A stretch of DNA of 64,000 bases from positions 1 through 64,000 of the forward strand of contig NZ_JMLW01000013.1 of NCBI RefSeq assembly GCF_000686905.1. Reading direction: 5' to 3'. Both the position numbers and the translations under genes were made by a program. Positions 8,142 through 18,727 of the stretch are shown piece after piece. The notes under the pieces were generated by a model. It was given only the letters and a program-made list of their open reading frames with translations, was not told the DNA's origin and ran no database searches. Every line of letters starts with the position of its first letter. Position 1 is the stretch's first letter. The DNA is from Marinospirillum insulare DSM 21763 (GTDB taxonomy: Bacteria > Pseudomonadota > Gammaproteobacteria > Pseudomonadales > Halomonadaceae).

Positions 8142-9227
8142 TTAATTAGGTTCAACCTTGCCCAAATGTCGACCAACGGCTATCCAAGCACCTAGCCAGC
8201 CCAAGAGTGTACTAGAAACCAAGAGAAGGAGCGAGTCGCGTAAACTTAAACCAATTAAGCTAAAATCACTGGCATAGGCACTTGCTAAAGAGCGAACAGG
8301 TGCATCTAACCAGTAGAGTGAAATATTAATTAACAGCCAAGCCAAAATTCCACCACCTAGCCCATACCAAATACCAGTATAAAGAAAAGGCCGTCTAACA
8401 AAGGCATTGGTAGCGCCTATTAGTTTTACTACAACAATTTCTTGGCGGCGATTTTCTATTGCTAAGCGAATGGTGTTACCTACCACTAATAAAACAGCTA
8501 AGCCAAGTAAGAAGCCTAAAGCACTAATGGTGCGCTGGCCTAGCTCCATTATATGGTAAAGGCGTTTAACCCAAGCTAGGTCTAGCTGCGCCTCTTCTAC
8601 TTCAGGTAAGGCTTGTAAACGATCAACTAAGGCTTGCTGGCTTTCAATGCCAGACACAGCAGGCCTAACTATGATCACGGGTGGCAGAGGGTTTTCGTCT
8701 AGGTAATCTAAGGCCTCACCAAAACCAGAAAACTCTTTAAATTCAGCTAGAGTTTGCTCTCGAGATAAATAGCGAGTTTCAGCTATGGCGCTATCCATTT
8801 GCAGTTTTTGAGTTAAATTACGCCCACCAACATCTTGAACCTGCTCATTCAAATAAAGCGAAATCTGTGCACTGCCATCCCAGTTACTAGAAACCAATTG
8901 AGCATTATTTAGAAAGACATACAAGCCAACAGGTAAAGATAAAGCGATGGCAATAACAGCCCAAGTCATAAGGCTACCAAAGGGTGCTGCAAGCAGACGA
9001 GCTAGGCTATCTATAGCCATAGCTAAGTGATGACGGCGCCAGGCCTTAAAGCGAGCTGCCTTATTTACTTTGCTTAACCTTGCTCCACTAAGGTTACTTT
9101 TTCCACGCGAATCAGGTTTAGAGCGTAGGCGGTTAGGTGGTTTTTTTACTGAACCTTTGTGAGCAGTGTCACGCTGAGTAGGATTAGGAAAAGTAGCACC
9201 GCTAGGCCGTATAGGACGTTTACTCAT
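8142..9227 (-). CDS. ftsX: Cell-division ABC transporter permease FtsX
   Basis: This 361-residue protein has a basic cytoplasmic N-terminal tail (about 1-80), a first membrane span, a periplasmic loop (about 110-225) that in FtsX contacts amidase activators such as EnvC, and three C-terminal spans typical of the FtsX permease fold (VVGNTIRLAIENRRQEIVVVKLIGA-type motif after span 2). With FtsE it couples ATP hydrolysis to peptidoglycan splitting at the septum. Its ATG overlaps the ftsE stop by one base (TAATG), so the two are coupled. The N-terminal tail is longer than in many homologues. Confidence 0.94.
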   Translation of the reverse strand: MSKRPIRPSGATFPNPTQRDTAHKGSVKKPPNRLRSKPDSRGKSNLSGARLSKVNKAARFKAWRRHHLAMAIDSLARLLAAPFGSLMTWAVIAIALSLPVGLYVFLNNAQLVSSNWDGSAQISLYLNEQVQDVGGRNLTQKLQMDSAIAETRYLSREQTLAEFKEFSGFGEALDYLDENPLPPVIIVRPAVSGIESQQALVDRLQALPEVEEAQLDLAWVKRLYHIMELGQRTISALGFLLGLAVLLVVGNTIRLAIENRRQEIVVVKLIGATNAFVRRPFLYTGIWYGLGGGILAWLLINISLYWLDAPVRSLASAYASDFSLIGLSLRDSLLLLVSSTLLGWLGAWIAVGRHLGKVEPN

Positions 9228-9895
9228 TAGGCTGGCACTCCGCTTCTAGTCAAGCCGCCTTGGCTAAGCTCCATCATGCGTAAGCCCATACGCGATATCA
9301 GGTCTAAATCGTGCGAAGCAATTAATACAGTGACGCCTACTGCATTAAATTGACGAAAGAGCTGCATAATTTCTGAAGAAAGCTGGGGGTCAAGGTTACC
9401 CGTAGGCTCATCAGCAAGCAAAATAGGGGGTTTATTAACTACTGCACGAGCTATCCCAATCCTTTGCTGTTCACCACCAGAGAGCATAATGGGGGTTAGC
9501 TTTTCTTTTGAGAGTAAACCAACTTTATCTAGAGCTGCACGTACGCGCCGACCGATATCTTGTGGCTCCATGCCTTCAATGACCAAAGGCAAGGCTACAT
9601 TTTCATAAACACTACGATCATAGAGGAGCTGGTGGTCTTGAAAAACCACTCCTATTTTTCTGCGTAAAAAAGGCACATGGCGGCGGGCAAGTTGGTTAAG
9701 GTTAATGCCATCAATGTTAACCTGCCCACGAGTAGCAACCTCCATACGCATAATGAGTTTCAATAGGGTACTTTTACCTGCCCCTGAGTGGCCGGTTAAA
9801 AAAGCCATTTCACCTTCTTTAAGGTTGAAACTCACATTTTGTAGTGCTTCATGGCCGCTTTCGTAGCGTTTGAAAACATTATGAAATTGAATCAT
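9227..9895 (-). CDS. ftsE: Cell-division ATP-binding protein FtsE
   Basis: This 222-residue ABC ATPase shows Walker A GHSGAGKST, Q-loop (VFQDHQLL), signature LSGGEQQR, Walker B ILLADEPTGNLD and the switch His (ASHDL). Its length and sequence match FtsE, the cytoplasmic partner of FtsX in the divisome. It follows ftsY by 24 nt and overlaps ftsX. Confidence 0.96.
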   Translation of the reverse strand: MIQFHNVFKRYESGHEALQNVSFNLKEGEMAFLTGHSGAGKSTLLKLIMRMEVATRGQVNIDGINLNQLARRHVPFLRRKIGVVFQDHQLLYDRSVYENVALPLVIEGMEPQDIGRRVRAALDKVGLLSKEKLTPIMLSGGEQQRIGIARAVVNKPPILLADEPTGNLDPQLSSEIMQLFRQFNAVGVTVLIASHDLDLISRMGLRMMELSQGGLTRSGVPA

Positions 9896-9919
9896 CGGCC
9901 CTCCCGTTGGCCTTATCTA

Positions 9920-11020
9920 TTATTCGTTAGTAGCTGTAGCTAAGAGAGCGTCAACAAAGCTGTCTGAGTCAAAATCGCGTAGGTCGTCCGCTTGTTCACC
10001 AACACCAATAAACCTAACAGGAATACCTAACTCACGTGCTAAGGCAAAAACAATACCGCCCTTGGCAGTACCGTCTAGCTTGGTTAAAACTAAGCCAGTA
10101 ATGGGTACGGATTTATTAAATTCACGCGCTTGAGCTAAAGCATTTTGACCTGTCGCAGCATCTAGCACCAATAAAACTTCATGGGGTGCGTCTGAGTCGA
10201 GTTTTTGTAAAACCCGACGTACTTTAGCTAGCTCGTCCATTAAGTTACTTTTGTTGTGGAGGCGACCAGCGGTATCAGCAATAAGAAGGTCTACTTGGCG
10301 AGATTGAGCAGCCTGTAAAGCATCGAACACCACGCTAGCGCTATCTGCTCCAGTATGTTGTGCAATAACAGGTACGGAGTTACGCTCGCCCCAGACTTGT
10401 AACTGTTCAACAGCAGCAGCACGGAAAGTGTCACCCGCAGCAAGCAATACTTTGCGCCCTTCGGCTTGATAGCGCTTAGCTAGTTTACCAATAGTGGTTG
10501 TTTTACCTACACCGTTAACACCAATCATTAAAATAACTTGGGGCTTGGCAGGTTTATCCTCTAAAACCAAAGGCTGGCTGACAGGCTCTAGTAATCTTTT
10601 TAGCTCGTCTTTAAGTGCTGCAAACAGTGCATCTGAGTCTTTAAGCTGCTTGCGATCAATTTTATCTGTTAGGCTGGCAATAATTTCTTGTGTTGCAGTC
10701 ATACCTACGTCAGCCATTAAAAGCCGAGTTTCTAGCTCTTCTACTAGCTCATCATCAATTTTTCGAGCGCCCAAGAAAAGATCAGCTAAGCCCCCACCGG
10801 TACGTGCAAGACCTTGTTTAAGGCGTGAAAACAGTCCTGGCTTTTTGTCAGCTATTTGCTCACTAGCAGTATCCGCAGGTTCAGAGTCAATTGCCGACTC
10901 TTTGTTGGCGTGAACTTCTTCTGCTGATGTTTCTTCTGAGATTTCAGCATCTAAGTCTGTAGGCAAAGCATCTGGCGTTGCTTCTGGTTGTTTTTTATTA
11001 CGTTTAAATAATCCAAGCAT
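9920..11020 (-). CDS. ftsY: Signal recognition particle receptor FtsY
   Basis: This 366-residue protein has an acidic Glu/Asp-rich A domain (about 10-60) followed by the SRP-GTPase NG domain. G1 is GVNGVGKTTTIGKLA, G3 DTAGR, G4 TKLDG, and the closing motif is GEQADDLRDF. FtsY docks SRP-ribosome complexes at the membrane and SecYEG. First gene of the ftsY-ftsE-ftsX-rpoH cluster and divergent from rsmD. Confidence 0.97.
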   Translation of the reverse strand: MLGLFKRNKKQPEATPDALPTDLDAEISEETSAEEVHANKESAIDSEPADTASEQIADKKPGLFSRLKQGLARTGGGLADLFLGARKIDDELVEELETRLLMADVGMTATQEIIASLTDKIDRKQLKDSDALFAALKDELKRLLEPVSQPLVLEDKPAKPQVILMIGVNGVGKTTTIGKLAKRYQAEGRKVLLAAGDTFRAAAVEQLQVWGERNSVPVIAQHTGADSASVVFDALQAAQSRQVDLLIADTAGRLHNKSNLMDELAKVRRVLQKLDSDAPHEVLLVLDAATGQNALAQAREFNKSVPITGLVLTKLDGTAKGGIVFALARELGIPVRFIGVGEQADDLRDFDSDSFVDALLATATNE

Positions 11021-11183
11021 GGCGGCGGTATCTTAAGTGGTATCTTAATAAAAGGTGTCTTAATCGAGTATTTAATCAGTTATCCTACCACACCTACCCA
11101 AGTTATAAGGTAGGGAGTTTAGTAGGTCATTGGCTAGCTGCCAACCAGTTCAAAGGTTCACCATTAAAAAAGTTAGGTTAAAA

Positions 11184-11771
11184 ATGCGTAAGCCACATAA
11201 AAAAATAAAACAAGCTGCTTTAGGTCAAGTCAGAGTGATAGGTGGTGAATGGCGTGGACGCAAGCTACCTGTTGTCGAAGCAGAAGGTTTAAGGCCTACA
11301 CCTGATAGAGTTCGTGAAACTCTATTTAACTGGTTACAGTTTTCTATCCCAGGTAAAACCTGCTTAGACGCTTTTGCAGGAAGTGGTGCTTTAGCAGTTG
11401 AGGCATTAAGTCGCGGCGCTAAACAGGTGACAGCAATAGAAAGAGATATTAAAGTAACCAAGCAATTAGGTGGGTTATTATTGCCCTTAGCTGGAGAGCG
11501 CTTAACCTTAGTGAATGCAGATGCATTAAACTGGTTAGAGCAGCAGCCTGCACAACCTTTTGAAATTATTTTTTTAGACCCACCTTATGGATTACCTTTA
11601 TTAGAACCTGTCTGTCATCTTTTAGAAGCCAAGGGTTGGTTAGCAGAAGGCGCTTTAATTTATGTAGAGCAGGCTAAGCATCAAGCAGGGTTAATTCATT
11701 TACCTGCTAACTGGCGCTTACAAAAAGATAAGCAAGTGAGCGATGTGCACTTTAGTTTGTACACCCGATAA
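11184..11771 (+). CDS. rsmD: 16S rRNA (guanine966-N2)-methyltransferase RsmD
   Basis: An AdoMet-dependent methyltransferase: VIGGEWRGRKL near the N-terminus, the RPTPDRVRETLFNWL segment, AdoMet motif DAFAGSGALAVEALSRGA and catalytic motif DPPYG. It methylates G966 of 16S rRNA. I place the start at ATG 11184 (195 residues). An in-frame TTG at 11130 would add 18 residues, but they do not resemble the family and have no ribosome site. It diverges from ftsY, the common arrangement. Confidence 0.93.
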   Translation: MRKPHKKIKQAALGQVRVIGGEWRGRKLPVVEAEGLRPTPDRVRETLFNWLQFSIPGKTCLDAFAGSGALAVEALSRGAKQVTAIERDIKVTKQLGGLLLPLAGERLTLVNADALNWLEQQPAQPFEIIFLDPPYGLPLLEPVCHLLEAKGWLAEGALIYVEQAKHQAGLIHLPANWRLQKDKQVSDVHFSLYTR

Positions 11772-11847
11772 AAAGGTTATTTGAGCCGCTTAGCACTTTT
11801 GGGTAAGATGCGCTTTTTCAAAGGCTAGCTGCCAACAAGAGGTTGAC

Positions 11848-12327
11848 ATGAAAACAGTGGTTTACCCTGGTACTTTTGACCCAGTTACCCTAGGGCACAG
11901 TGATTTAATTGAAAGAGCTAGCCGCTTATTTGACCGAGTCGTTGTTGCTGTTGCTGCTAGTCCAGGTAAAAAACCACTGTTTGATCTAGCAACACGCATC
12001 AGTTTAATTGAACAGGTGATGGCTAATAACCCTAAAATCAAAGTTGTAGGTTTTAGCTGTTTATTAACCGAGCTAATGCAGCAACAAGAATCCACTATTA
12101 TTTTGCGTGGTGTACGTGGCGTAGCAGATTTTGAGTATGAATTGCAGTTAGCGCAATTGAACAAAGCCATGTCACCCAATTTAGAAAGTATCTTTTTACC
12201 ACCTTCAGAGCGGCTTTCTTTTATTGCCTCTACTCTAGTAAGAGAGGTTGCCAGTTTAGGTGGTGATGTTAGTAAATTAGTGCATCCCTGTGTAGAGAAG
12301 GCACTAAAAAACCACTACGCCAGCTAA
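11848..12327 (+). CDS. coaD: Phosphopantetheine adenylyltransferase
   Basis: The 159-residue nucleotidyltransferase has the TxGH-type motif GTFDPVTLGH at residues 7-16 and the C-terminal STLVRE segment, at the usual CoaD length. It converts 4'-phosphopantetheine and ATP into dephospho-CoA, the penultimate step of CoA synthesis. AGAGG stands before the ATG. It follows rsmD at about 75 nt, and rsmD-coaD-ferredoxin is a familiar proteobacterial order. Confidence 0.96.
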   Translation: MKTVVYPGTFDPVTLGHSDLIERASRLFDRVVVAVAASPGKKPLFDLATRISLIEQVMANNPKIKVVGFSCLLTELMQQQESTIILRGVRGVADFEYELQLAQLNKAMSPNLESIFLPPSERLSFIASTLVREVASLGGDVSKLVHPCVEKALKNHYAS

Positions 12328-12367
12328 GCGTAAATAAGCAAGAGGCTTCTACAAGCCCACCCGCTAA

Positions 12368-12643
<276 letters not shown>

Positions 12644-12674
12644 TCATTTATTTTACTGTTAAGCATTAAACTAT

Positions 12675-12711
12675 AAAAAAGGTGGCAAACTTAAAGTTAG
12701 CCACCTTTTTT
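12675..12711. terminator. Bidirectional terminator between ferredoxin and yheV
   Basis: GGTGGC (12681-12686) pairs with GCCACC (12700-12705), flanked by a run of A on one side and T on the other. The inner bases AACTTAAAGTT can extend the hairpin. It lies between convergent genes and can serve both strands. Confidence 0.85.
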
Positions 12712-12744
12712 GTTACCTAGCCCTGCTAAAATTATTAGCTTAAG

Positions 12745-12972
12745 CTAGGGTGTAAACTTAACCACTTGAATTTCATCTTTAGGATCAACCTCGGTTTGGT
12801 TAACTCTGGTTGGTAATTCCTCAGGCATTTCTAAGCTAATTGCATCCACGAAGTCACAATTTACACATTCACGGTGTTGAAAACCGTCTGCCTGCCAAGA
12901 CTTAAGTACGTCCATAGTGTTGCAGCGGGGGCACAAAGCCCCGGCAATAAAACGTTTAACTGGTTCAGTCAT
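12745..12972 (-). CDS. YheV-family putative zinc-ribbon protein
   Basis: This 75-residue protein has a clear zinc ribbon with Cys14-x2-Cys17 and Cys36-x2-Cys39, then an acidic C-terminal tail. Its length and the RFIAGALCPRC opening match the YheV family of uncharacterised gammaproteobacterial proteins. It lies just downstream of purL on the same strand (17 nt between genes), so it is probably co-transcribed. No function is known. Confidence 0.8.
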   Translation of the reverse strand: MTEPVKRFIAGALCPRCNTMDVLKSWQADGFQHRECVNCDFVDAISLEMPEELPTRVNQTEVDPKDEIQVVKFTP

Positions 12973-12989
12973 CTTCGTTCACCTACTTT

Positions 12990-15900
12990 TTAGTCTACCC
13001 ATTTTCTGGCATTGGCAAACAAACGCTGCCAAGGACCTTGCTCGCCCCAGCTGTCTGGATACCAAGAGTTGTTGATGCTGCGGGCAACACGCTCTGGGTG
13101 AGGCATCATAATCGTTGCACGCCCATCAGCACTGGTTAAACCAGTAATCCCAGCAGGAGAGCCATTAGGGTTAAATGGATAACTTTGCGTTGTTGCACCG
13201 TAGTTATCTACATAGCGTAGTGCAATATTGCTGCTTTGTTCAGTTAATTTAAGGTGATCAGCATCTCTAAACTCAGCACGACCTTCGCCATGTGAAACAG
13301 CAATAGGCAGGCGTGAGCCTTCCATACCTGCTAGCAGAATTGATTTAGATTTTTGAATTTCTACCGTTGCAACACGGGCTTCAAATTGTTCGCTTAGGTT
13401 GCGTACAAAGCGAGGCCAGTGGTCAGCACCAGGGATTAAATCTTTAAGCTGCGATAGCATTTGACAACCATTACAAATACCTAGGGTAAAGGTGTCTTCA
13501 CGCTCAAAGAAGGCCGCAAAAGCATCACGCGTTTGTGCATGGAAAAGTACCGACTTAGCCCAACCGCCACCTGCACCTAAAACATCACCGTAAGAGAAGC
13601 CGCCACAGGTGGCTAAACCACGGAATTTCTCTAGGTTGACTACGCCACTGAGCAGGTCGCTCATGTGCAAGTCAACAGGATCAAAACCTGCGCGGTAGAA
13701 AGCAGCTGCAGTTTCCATGTGACTATTTACACCCTGTTCACGCAGAATAGCTACTTGTGGTCGCTGGGTTAGTTTTAAATAAGGTGCTGCTAGGTCCTCA
13801 TTTAAATCAAAGCTGACTTTAGGGCTAATACCTGGGTTTTTAGTATCTAAAAGGTGGTCAAATTCTTCTTGAGCGCAATCGGCATTGTCACGCAAGGCTT
13901 GCATACGGAAACTGGTTTCTGACCAGCGACGCAGGTAATCAACGCGGCTAGCTTGCAAGACTAACTCGCCATCTAAAGAGAAACTAAGCAGGTCATCGGC
14001 TTCTGGGCGACCAATAACCTGAGTGCAGTCACCCAAGCCAGCAGCAGCCAACTGCATAAGTACAAACTCTGTGTCTGCTTGGCGCACTTGAATCACTGCA
14101 CCTAGCTCTTCACAAAACAAGGCAGCTAAAGCTTCTTGGGTATTTTCAGCTAGCATTTCTAGTTTAATGTCTAAGCCTAGGTGCCCAGCAAAGGCCATTT
14201 CAGCAAGGGTTGCAAGCAAGCCACCGTCAGAGCGGTCATGGTAAGCCAGCAGTTTGTCTTCGCTGTTCAAGCCTTGAATCACCGCAAAGAAAGCTTTTAA
14301 ATCTTCTGGATCATCTAAGTCAGGCGCAACACTACCTAGCTGGTTATAAACCTGTGCTAAGGCAGAGCCACCCAAACGATTTTGCCCACGACCTAGGTCG
14401 ATCAGCAGTAAATCCGTTTCACCTTTATCGGTACGCAACTGAGGCGTTAGGGTTTTTCTAGCGGCTGTCACGGGTGCAAAAGCAGTCACCACTAAAGACA
14501 AGGGTGAAGTAATGGATTTTTCTTGCCCCTGCTCATCTTCCCAAACGGTACGCATCGACATGGAGTCTTTACCGACTGGAATGGCGATACCTAGTTGGGG
14601 GCAAAGCTCCATACCTACTGCATAAACCGTATCATAGAGGGCTTGGTTTTCGCCCGGATGATTAGCTGCTGACATCCAGTTAGCCGATAATTTAATATCG
14701 CTCAGCTGGTTGATGCTAGCTGCTGCAAGGTTGGTAATGGATTCAGCTACTGCCATACGACCTGAGGCTGCTGGATTTATCAGTGCCAGAGGCGTGCGTT
14801 CACCCATCGCCATGGCTTCACCCACTTCAGTGAAAGGCGTTGCGGTAGTCACAGCACAATCAGCTACGGGTACTTGCCAAGGTCCAACCATTTGATCACG
14901 GGCGACTAGGCCAGAAACACTACGGTCACCTATGGTGATTAAAAACTGTTTACTAGCAACTGTGGGTAGACTAAGTACACGTTCGGCGGCATCTTGAATA
15001 GAAACACCATCAAGACTTAGCTCGGGTAACTGTAAAGCTTGGCGTTCAAAACTGCGTTGCATTTTTGGCGGCTTACCAAACAATACACTCATGGGTAGGT
15101 CGACCGGCTTGGTTTCAAAGTGCCCATCAGTCACGGTTAAGTGGTGTTCGGCTAAAGCTTCACCCACTACCGCATAGGGTGCGCGCTCACGTTTACATAA
15201 CTTATCGAATAGTTCTAGGCTAGCTGGCGCTATAGCTAGAACGTAACGCTCTTGCGCTTCGTTACACCAAATTTCTAGCGGGCTCATGCCTGGCTCAGCA
15301 TTAGGCACGGCACGCAAGTCGAACAAGCCGCCCCGCTCACCATCTTTAACTAATTCAGGTAAAGCGTTAGAAAGTCCACCAGCGCCTACGTCGTGAATAA
15401 AGCAAATAGGGTTGTCGTCACCCATGCCCCAGCAGCGATCAATCACTTCTTGGGCGCGACGCTCTATTTCTGCGTTATCCCTTTGTACTGAAGCAAAGTC
15501 TAAATCAGCACTAGAAGAACCTGTTGCCATAGACGAAGCAGCACCGCCACCCAAACCAATATTCATGGCAGGGCCGCCTAGTACTATTAGCTTGGCACCA
15601 ACAGGAATTTCACTTTTCTGTACATGGTTAGGGCGAATGTTGCCCAAGCCACCAGCGAGCATAATGGGCTTATGATAACCACGGCGCTCATTACCGTTTA
15701 AGCCTAAAGTGTTTTCTTCATAAGTACGGAAATAGCCTGTTAAGTTAGGGCGGCCAAATTCGTTATTAAAGGCAGCGCCACCTACAGGGCCTTCTAGCAT
15801 AATATCTAGCGCAGTAACAATACGCTCAGGCTTGCCGTAGTCTTTGTCTTCCCAAGGCTGGGTGTAGCCTGGAATACGCAGGTTAGATACGGTAAAACCG

Positions 15901-16898
15901 GTTAAACCCGCTTTGGGTTTAGAGCCAATACCGGTTGCGCCTTCGTCACGAATCTCACCGCCTGCACCTGTGGCTGCACCAGCAAAAGGTGAAATAGCAG
16001 TAGGGTGATTGTGAGTTTCGACCTTCATTAAAATGTGCACAGGCTCTTCTACTGGTTTCCAGCTATGAGAAACTGGTTGAGGGAAGAAGCGTGGTGCAGT
16101 GAAACCTTCAATCACTGAAGCGTTATCGCTATAGGCAGATAAGACCCCTTCAGGTGAAAGCTTGTGAGTGTTACGAATCATGCCAAACAGTGAGTGAGGT
16201 GAATCTTCACCATCAATGGTCCAATCAGCATTAAAAATTTTATGACGACAATGCTCAGAGTTAGCCTGGGCAAACATCATTAGCTCTACATCGTTAGGGT
16301 TACGGTCTAACCCAGTAAAGCTCTCAACTAAATAATCAATTTCATCATTAGCCAGTGCTAAGCCTAAGTCGGTATTGGCCTTTACTAAGGCTTCGCGACC
16401 ACCACCTAAAATATCGACGCTGGCTAAAGGACGCGGGCCTTCATGGCGGAATAACTGGCTAGCTGAGTCTAAGCTGCTTAACAGGGTTTCGGTCATTCGG
16501 TCATGCAGCAGGTTAACGACTGCTTCCTGCTCTTTGTCTGTTAGCGCTTGGCTGGTTTGTAAATAATAAGCTACACCTCGCTCTAAGCGCTCTATCTGAG
16601 TTAACCCGCAGTTATGAGCTATATCAGTTGCTTTAGAAGACCAGGGAGATTGGGTACCTAAACGAGGCACCACTAGATAAAGCTGGCCTTCAGGCTGGTG
16701 TTGTTCGTTTTTAGGGCCATAGTTTAAAAGGGCTTCTAGCACTTGAGTTTGTTCTGAATTTAGCCCAGAACTAGCCTCAGCTAAGTGCAGAAACTCAGCA
16801 TAAATGCTTGTAATAGAAGTGGATATTTCTTGAAGTTGGTTCAAGAGTTTTTTTGAGCGAAAAGCTGAAAGAGCAGGAGCGCCGCGCAGTTGGAGCAT
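12990..16898 (-). CDS. purL: Phosphoribosylformylglycinamidine synthase
   Basis: The large single-chain FGAM synthase (about 1302 residues) of purine synthesis converts FGAR, glutamine and ATP to FGAM. The N-terminal domain, the FGAM synthase domains ([40 protein letters not shown]) and the C-terminal glutaminase (nucleophile in GICNGCQML, terminal HPERVAR) are all present. I chose ATG 16898, giving [14 protein letters not shown], which matches the E. coli N-terminus. A TTG six bases upstream is less likely. It is monocistronic or leads yheV and is divergent from mltF. Confidence 0.97.
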   Translation of the reverse strand: MLQLRGAPALSAFRSKKLLNQLQEISTSITSIYAEFLHLAEASSGLNSEQTQVLEALLNYGPKNEQHQPEGQLYLVVPRLGTQSPWSSKATDIAHNCGLTQIERLERGVAYYLQTSQALTDKEQEAVVNLLHDRMTETLLSSLDSASQLFRHEGPRPLASVDILGGGREALVKANTDLGLALANDEIDYLVESFTGLDRNPNDVELMMFAQANSEHCRHKIFNADWTIDGEDSPHSLFGMIRNTHKLSPEGVLSAYSDNASVIEGFTAPRFFPQPVSHSWKPVEEPVHILMKVETHNHPTAISPFAGAATGAGGEIRDEGATGIGSKPKAGLTGFTVSNLRIPGYTQPWEDKDYGKPERIVTALDIMLEGPVGGAAFNNEFGRPNLTGYFRTYEENTLGLNGNERRGYHKPIMLAGGLGNIRPNHVQKSEIPVGAKLIVLGGPAMNIGLGGGAASSMATGSSSADLDFASVQRDNAEIERRAQEVIDRCWGMGDDNPICFIHDVGAGGLSNALPELVKDGERGGLFDLRAVPNAEPGMSPLEIWCNEAQERYVLAIAPASLELFDKLCKRERAPYAVVGEALAEHHLTVTDGHFETKPVDLPMSVLFGKPPKMQRSFERQALQLPELSLDGVSIQDAAERVLSLPTVASKQFLITIGDRSVSGLVARDQMVGPWQVPVADCAVTTATPFTEVGEAMAMGERTPLALINPAASGRMAVAESITNLAAASINQLSDIKLSANWMSAANHPGENQALYDTVYAVGMELCPQLGIAIPVGKDSMSMRTVWEDEQGQEKSITSPLSLVVTAFAPVTAARKTLTPQLRTDKGETDLLLIDLGRGQNRLGGSALAQVYNQLGSVAPDLDDPEDLKAFFAVIQGLNSEDKLLAYHDRSDGGLLATLAEMAFAGHLGLDIKLEMLAENTQEALAALFCEELGAVIQVRQADTEFVLMQLAAAGLGDCTQVIGRPEADDLLSFSLDGELVLQASRVDYLRRWSETSFRMQALRDNADCAQEEFDHLLDTKNPGISPKVSFDLNEDLAAPYLKLTQRPQVAILREQGVNSHMETAAAFYRAGFDPVDLHMSDLLSGVVNLEKFRGLATCGGFSYGDVLGAGGGWAKSVLFHAQTRDAFAAFFEREDTFTLGICNGCQMLSQLKDLIPGADHWPRFVRNLSEQFEARVATVEIQKSKSILLAGMEGSRLPIAVSHGEGRAEFRDADHLKLTEQSSNIALRYVDNYGATTQSYPFNPNGSPAGITGLTSADGRATIMMPHPERVARSINNSWYPDSWGEQGPWQRLFANARKWVD

Positions 16899-17235
16899 TA
16901 GCAAGCCTCGTCAGAGCAGAAAGAATAAAGGAGTAGATTGGTGGAAGTTTAATTGTGGGGAATGATAGCGCAAACAAGCTTTCAGGGCTACGAAAGAACA
17001 ATAAATGAACAGCGAGTCACGAAAATAAGACCTAAGTAGAGGTTTTTTTGATCTAACTTTGCTAAAATTACAAAATCACAACCATATCTGTACTCCAATT
17101 ACAATAATAGCCTGATCGGCAACTTTTTGATCTGGCTGCCGCATTACAAGATTTTGGCAGCACTCACTTACAGGCTTGGCAACTCAATCCAAGCGTAAAT
17201 TAAATGCAAACAGCATTCGATGAGTCTCCGTAAAT
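16899..17235. other. Intergenic region between divergent purL and mltF
   Basis: This 337-nt AT-rich stretch must hold both promoters. It contains a weak hairpin with a T-run (ACCT/AGGT, then seven T, around 17030-17050) and a CGGCA/TGCCG inverted repeat around 17117-17140. I recognise no tRNA, riboswitch, coding sequence or convincing PurR box. Confidence 0.5.
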
Positions 17236-18666
17236 ATGAAACTAAAATTTTTATTATCTTTATTGTTATTAGCCCTACTTGTAACCAGTGGGTGTAAACA
17301 AAAAGATCCATTAAGCAAGGTGCTTGAAACCGGCACTTTAACTGTAGCTATGCGTAATACACCAGCTGTATTCTACGAGCATCGCGATGGTTATGCTGGG
17401 TTTGAGTATGAGCTAGTTAGTTCTTTTGCAGACCATTTAGGCGTTGAGTTAAAAATTATTAACTACGAAAATGCAAAAAAAATGGAACAAGCATTGAATG
17501 AAGGCGCAGTAGACATGGCCGCAGGAAGTTTAGGTTTAACCCTAGACCGTAAGCGAGCGTTTTCTGTATCCAAACCTTTATTGCATAGCACACAAATGGT
17601 TATTTACCGCAGCGGTCATTTTAGACCTAAAAGCTGGGAAGATGTAACCGAGGGTTCATCGCTGGCAGTCTTGGCTGGTTCGCGTCAGGCAGAAGTGTTG
17701 CAAAGTCATCAAGCGCTTTATCCTCATTTAAGCTGGATGGAAACCGATGACTTAGAGGTAACTGACCTATTAAAAATGATTCAAGATGGCGACCTAGATT
17801 ACGCTCTAGTTAGTGCGCAAGACTTTAATATCAATCGCTTTTTCTTCCCACGTGCCAGCGTAGCTTTTGATACAGAAATTTCGTCTTCTTTAGTGTGGCT
17901 GTTTCCTAAGCTAAACAAGTCACACCTAGAGCGTGTTGCTAGTGGATATATAGACCAAGCGCAAGAACAAGAAGTTATTAGTGAAGTGCGTGAGCGTTAT
18001 TACCGTCATGAGCAGTATTTAGAGTATGTTGGTGCACCCCTGTTTTTGCGTCATGTGCGTTCACGCTTGCCTAAGTACGAAAGCCATTTCCGTGAGGCAG
18101 CTGAGAAGCAAGATTTAGATTGGCATTTATTGGCAGCACTAGCTTTCCAAGAATCACACTGGCGTAAAAACGCAGTATCACCAACAGGTGTTCGTGGATT
18201 AATGATGCTAACTCAGCGTACAGCTAACGAGCTGAATGTTGACCGACTTGATCCTATCGAAAGCATAGAAGGTGGCTCGCGCTACTTGAAGCAACTGTAT
18301 AACCGCATGCCAGAAGGCGTACAAGGTGAAGATCGCCTGTATATGGCTTTGGCTTCTTATAATGTGGGCAAAGGGCATTTAGAAGATGCACGAGTGATCA
18401 CTCAACGTTTAGGTTTTAATCCTAATAGTTGGGGCGATGTAGCTAAACATTTACCGCTATTAACTCAGCGTAAATGGTATCGCCAAACACGCTATGGTTA
18501 TGCCAGAGGTAATGAACCAGTCGCCTATGTACACAATATACGTCGCTACCTAGAAATTTTAGAGTGGCATGAACGCAGCCAAGAAAACTTTCTTGAGCAG
18601 CTAGAAGAACGTGCTGCAAAAGTGAAGTTTGAAACAGCTTTCCGCAAGATTCCTGCGATGATCTAA
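17236..18666 (+). CDS. mltF: Membrane-bound lytic murein transglycosylase F
   Basis: The 476-residue lipoprotein has a type II signal peptide with predicted lipidated Cys20 (LVTSGC). A solute-binding-protein-like domain (about 30-260) comes next, then a lytic transglycosylase SLT domain (about 280-420) with catalytic Glu in AFQESHW and the motifs GVRGLMMLT and ALASYNVGKGH. MltF cleaves peptidoglycan to 1,6-anhydro-muropeptides at the outer membrane, and its binding domain modulates activity. purL-mltF divergence is conserved in gammaproteobacteria. Confidence 0.95.
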   Translation: MKLKFLLSLLLLALLVTSGCKQKDPLSKVLETGTLTVAMRNTPAVFYEHRDGYAGFEYELVSSFADHLGVELKIINYENAKKMEQALNEGAVDMAAGSLGLTLDRKRAFSVSKPLLHSTQMVIYRSGHFRPKSWEDVTEGSSLAVLAGSRQAEVLQSHQALYPHLSWMETDDLEVTDLLKMIQDGDLDYALVSAQDFNINRFFFPRASVAFDTEISSSLVWLFPKLNKSHLERVASGYIDQAQEQEVISEVRERYYRHEQYLEYVGAPLFLRHVRSRLPKYESHFREAAEKQDLDWHLLAALAFQESHWRKNAVSPTGVRGLMMLTQRTANELNVDRLDPIESIEGGSRYLKQLYNRMPEGVQGEDRLYMALASYNVGKGHLEDARVITQRLGFNPNSWGDVAKHLPLLTQRKWYRQTRYGYARGNEPVAYVHNIRRYLEILEWHERSQENFLEQLEERAAKVKFETAFRKIPAMI

Positions 18667-18683
18667 AGCCAAACTTTAACCAT

Positions 18684-18714
18684 AAAAAAAACCTGCCAAC
18701 TGGCAGGTTTTTTT
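18684..18714. terminator. Bidirectional terminator between mltF and glnA
   Basis: ACCTGCCA and TGGCAGGT form an 8-bp stem around a 2-nt spacer, extended by A/T pairs, with runs of A before and T after. It separates convergent mltF and glnA. Confidence 0.9.
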
Positions 18715-18727
18715 GTTCAGTTGTTTC

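Noticed and set aside
10494-10913. 139-codon frame antisense to ftsY
   Set aside because: It is the Ser/Leu-rich shadow of a well-conserved gene, with no ribosome site or homology.
17027-17050. Terminator or small RNA end between purL and mltF
   Set aside because: The ACCT/AGGT stem has only four pairs and no promoter or structured RNA was recognised upstream.
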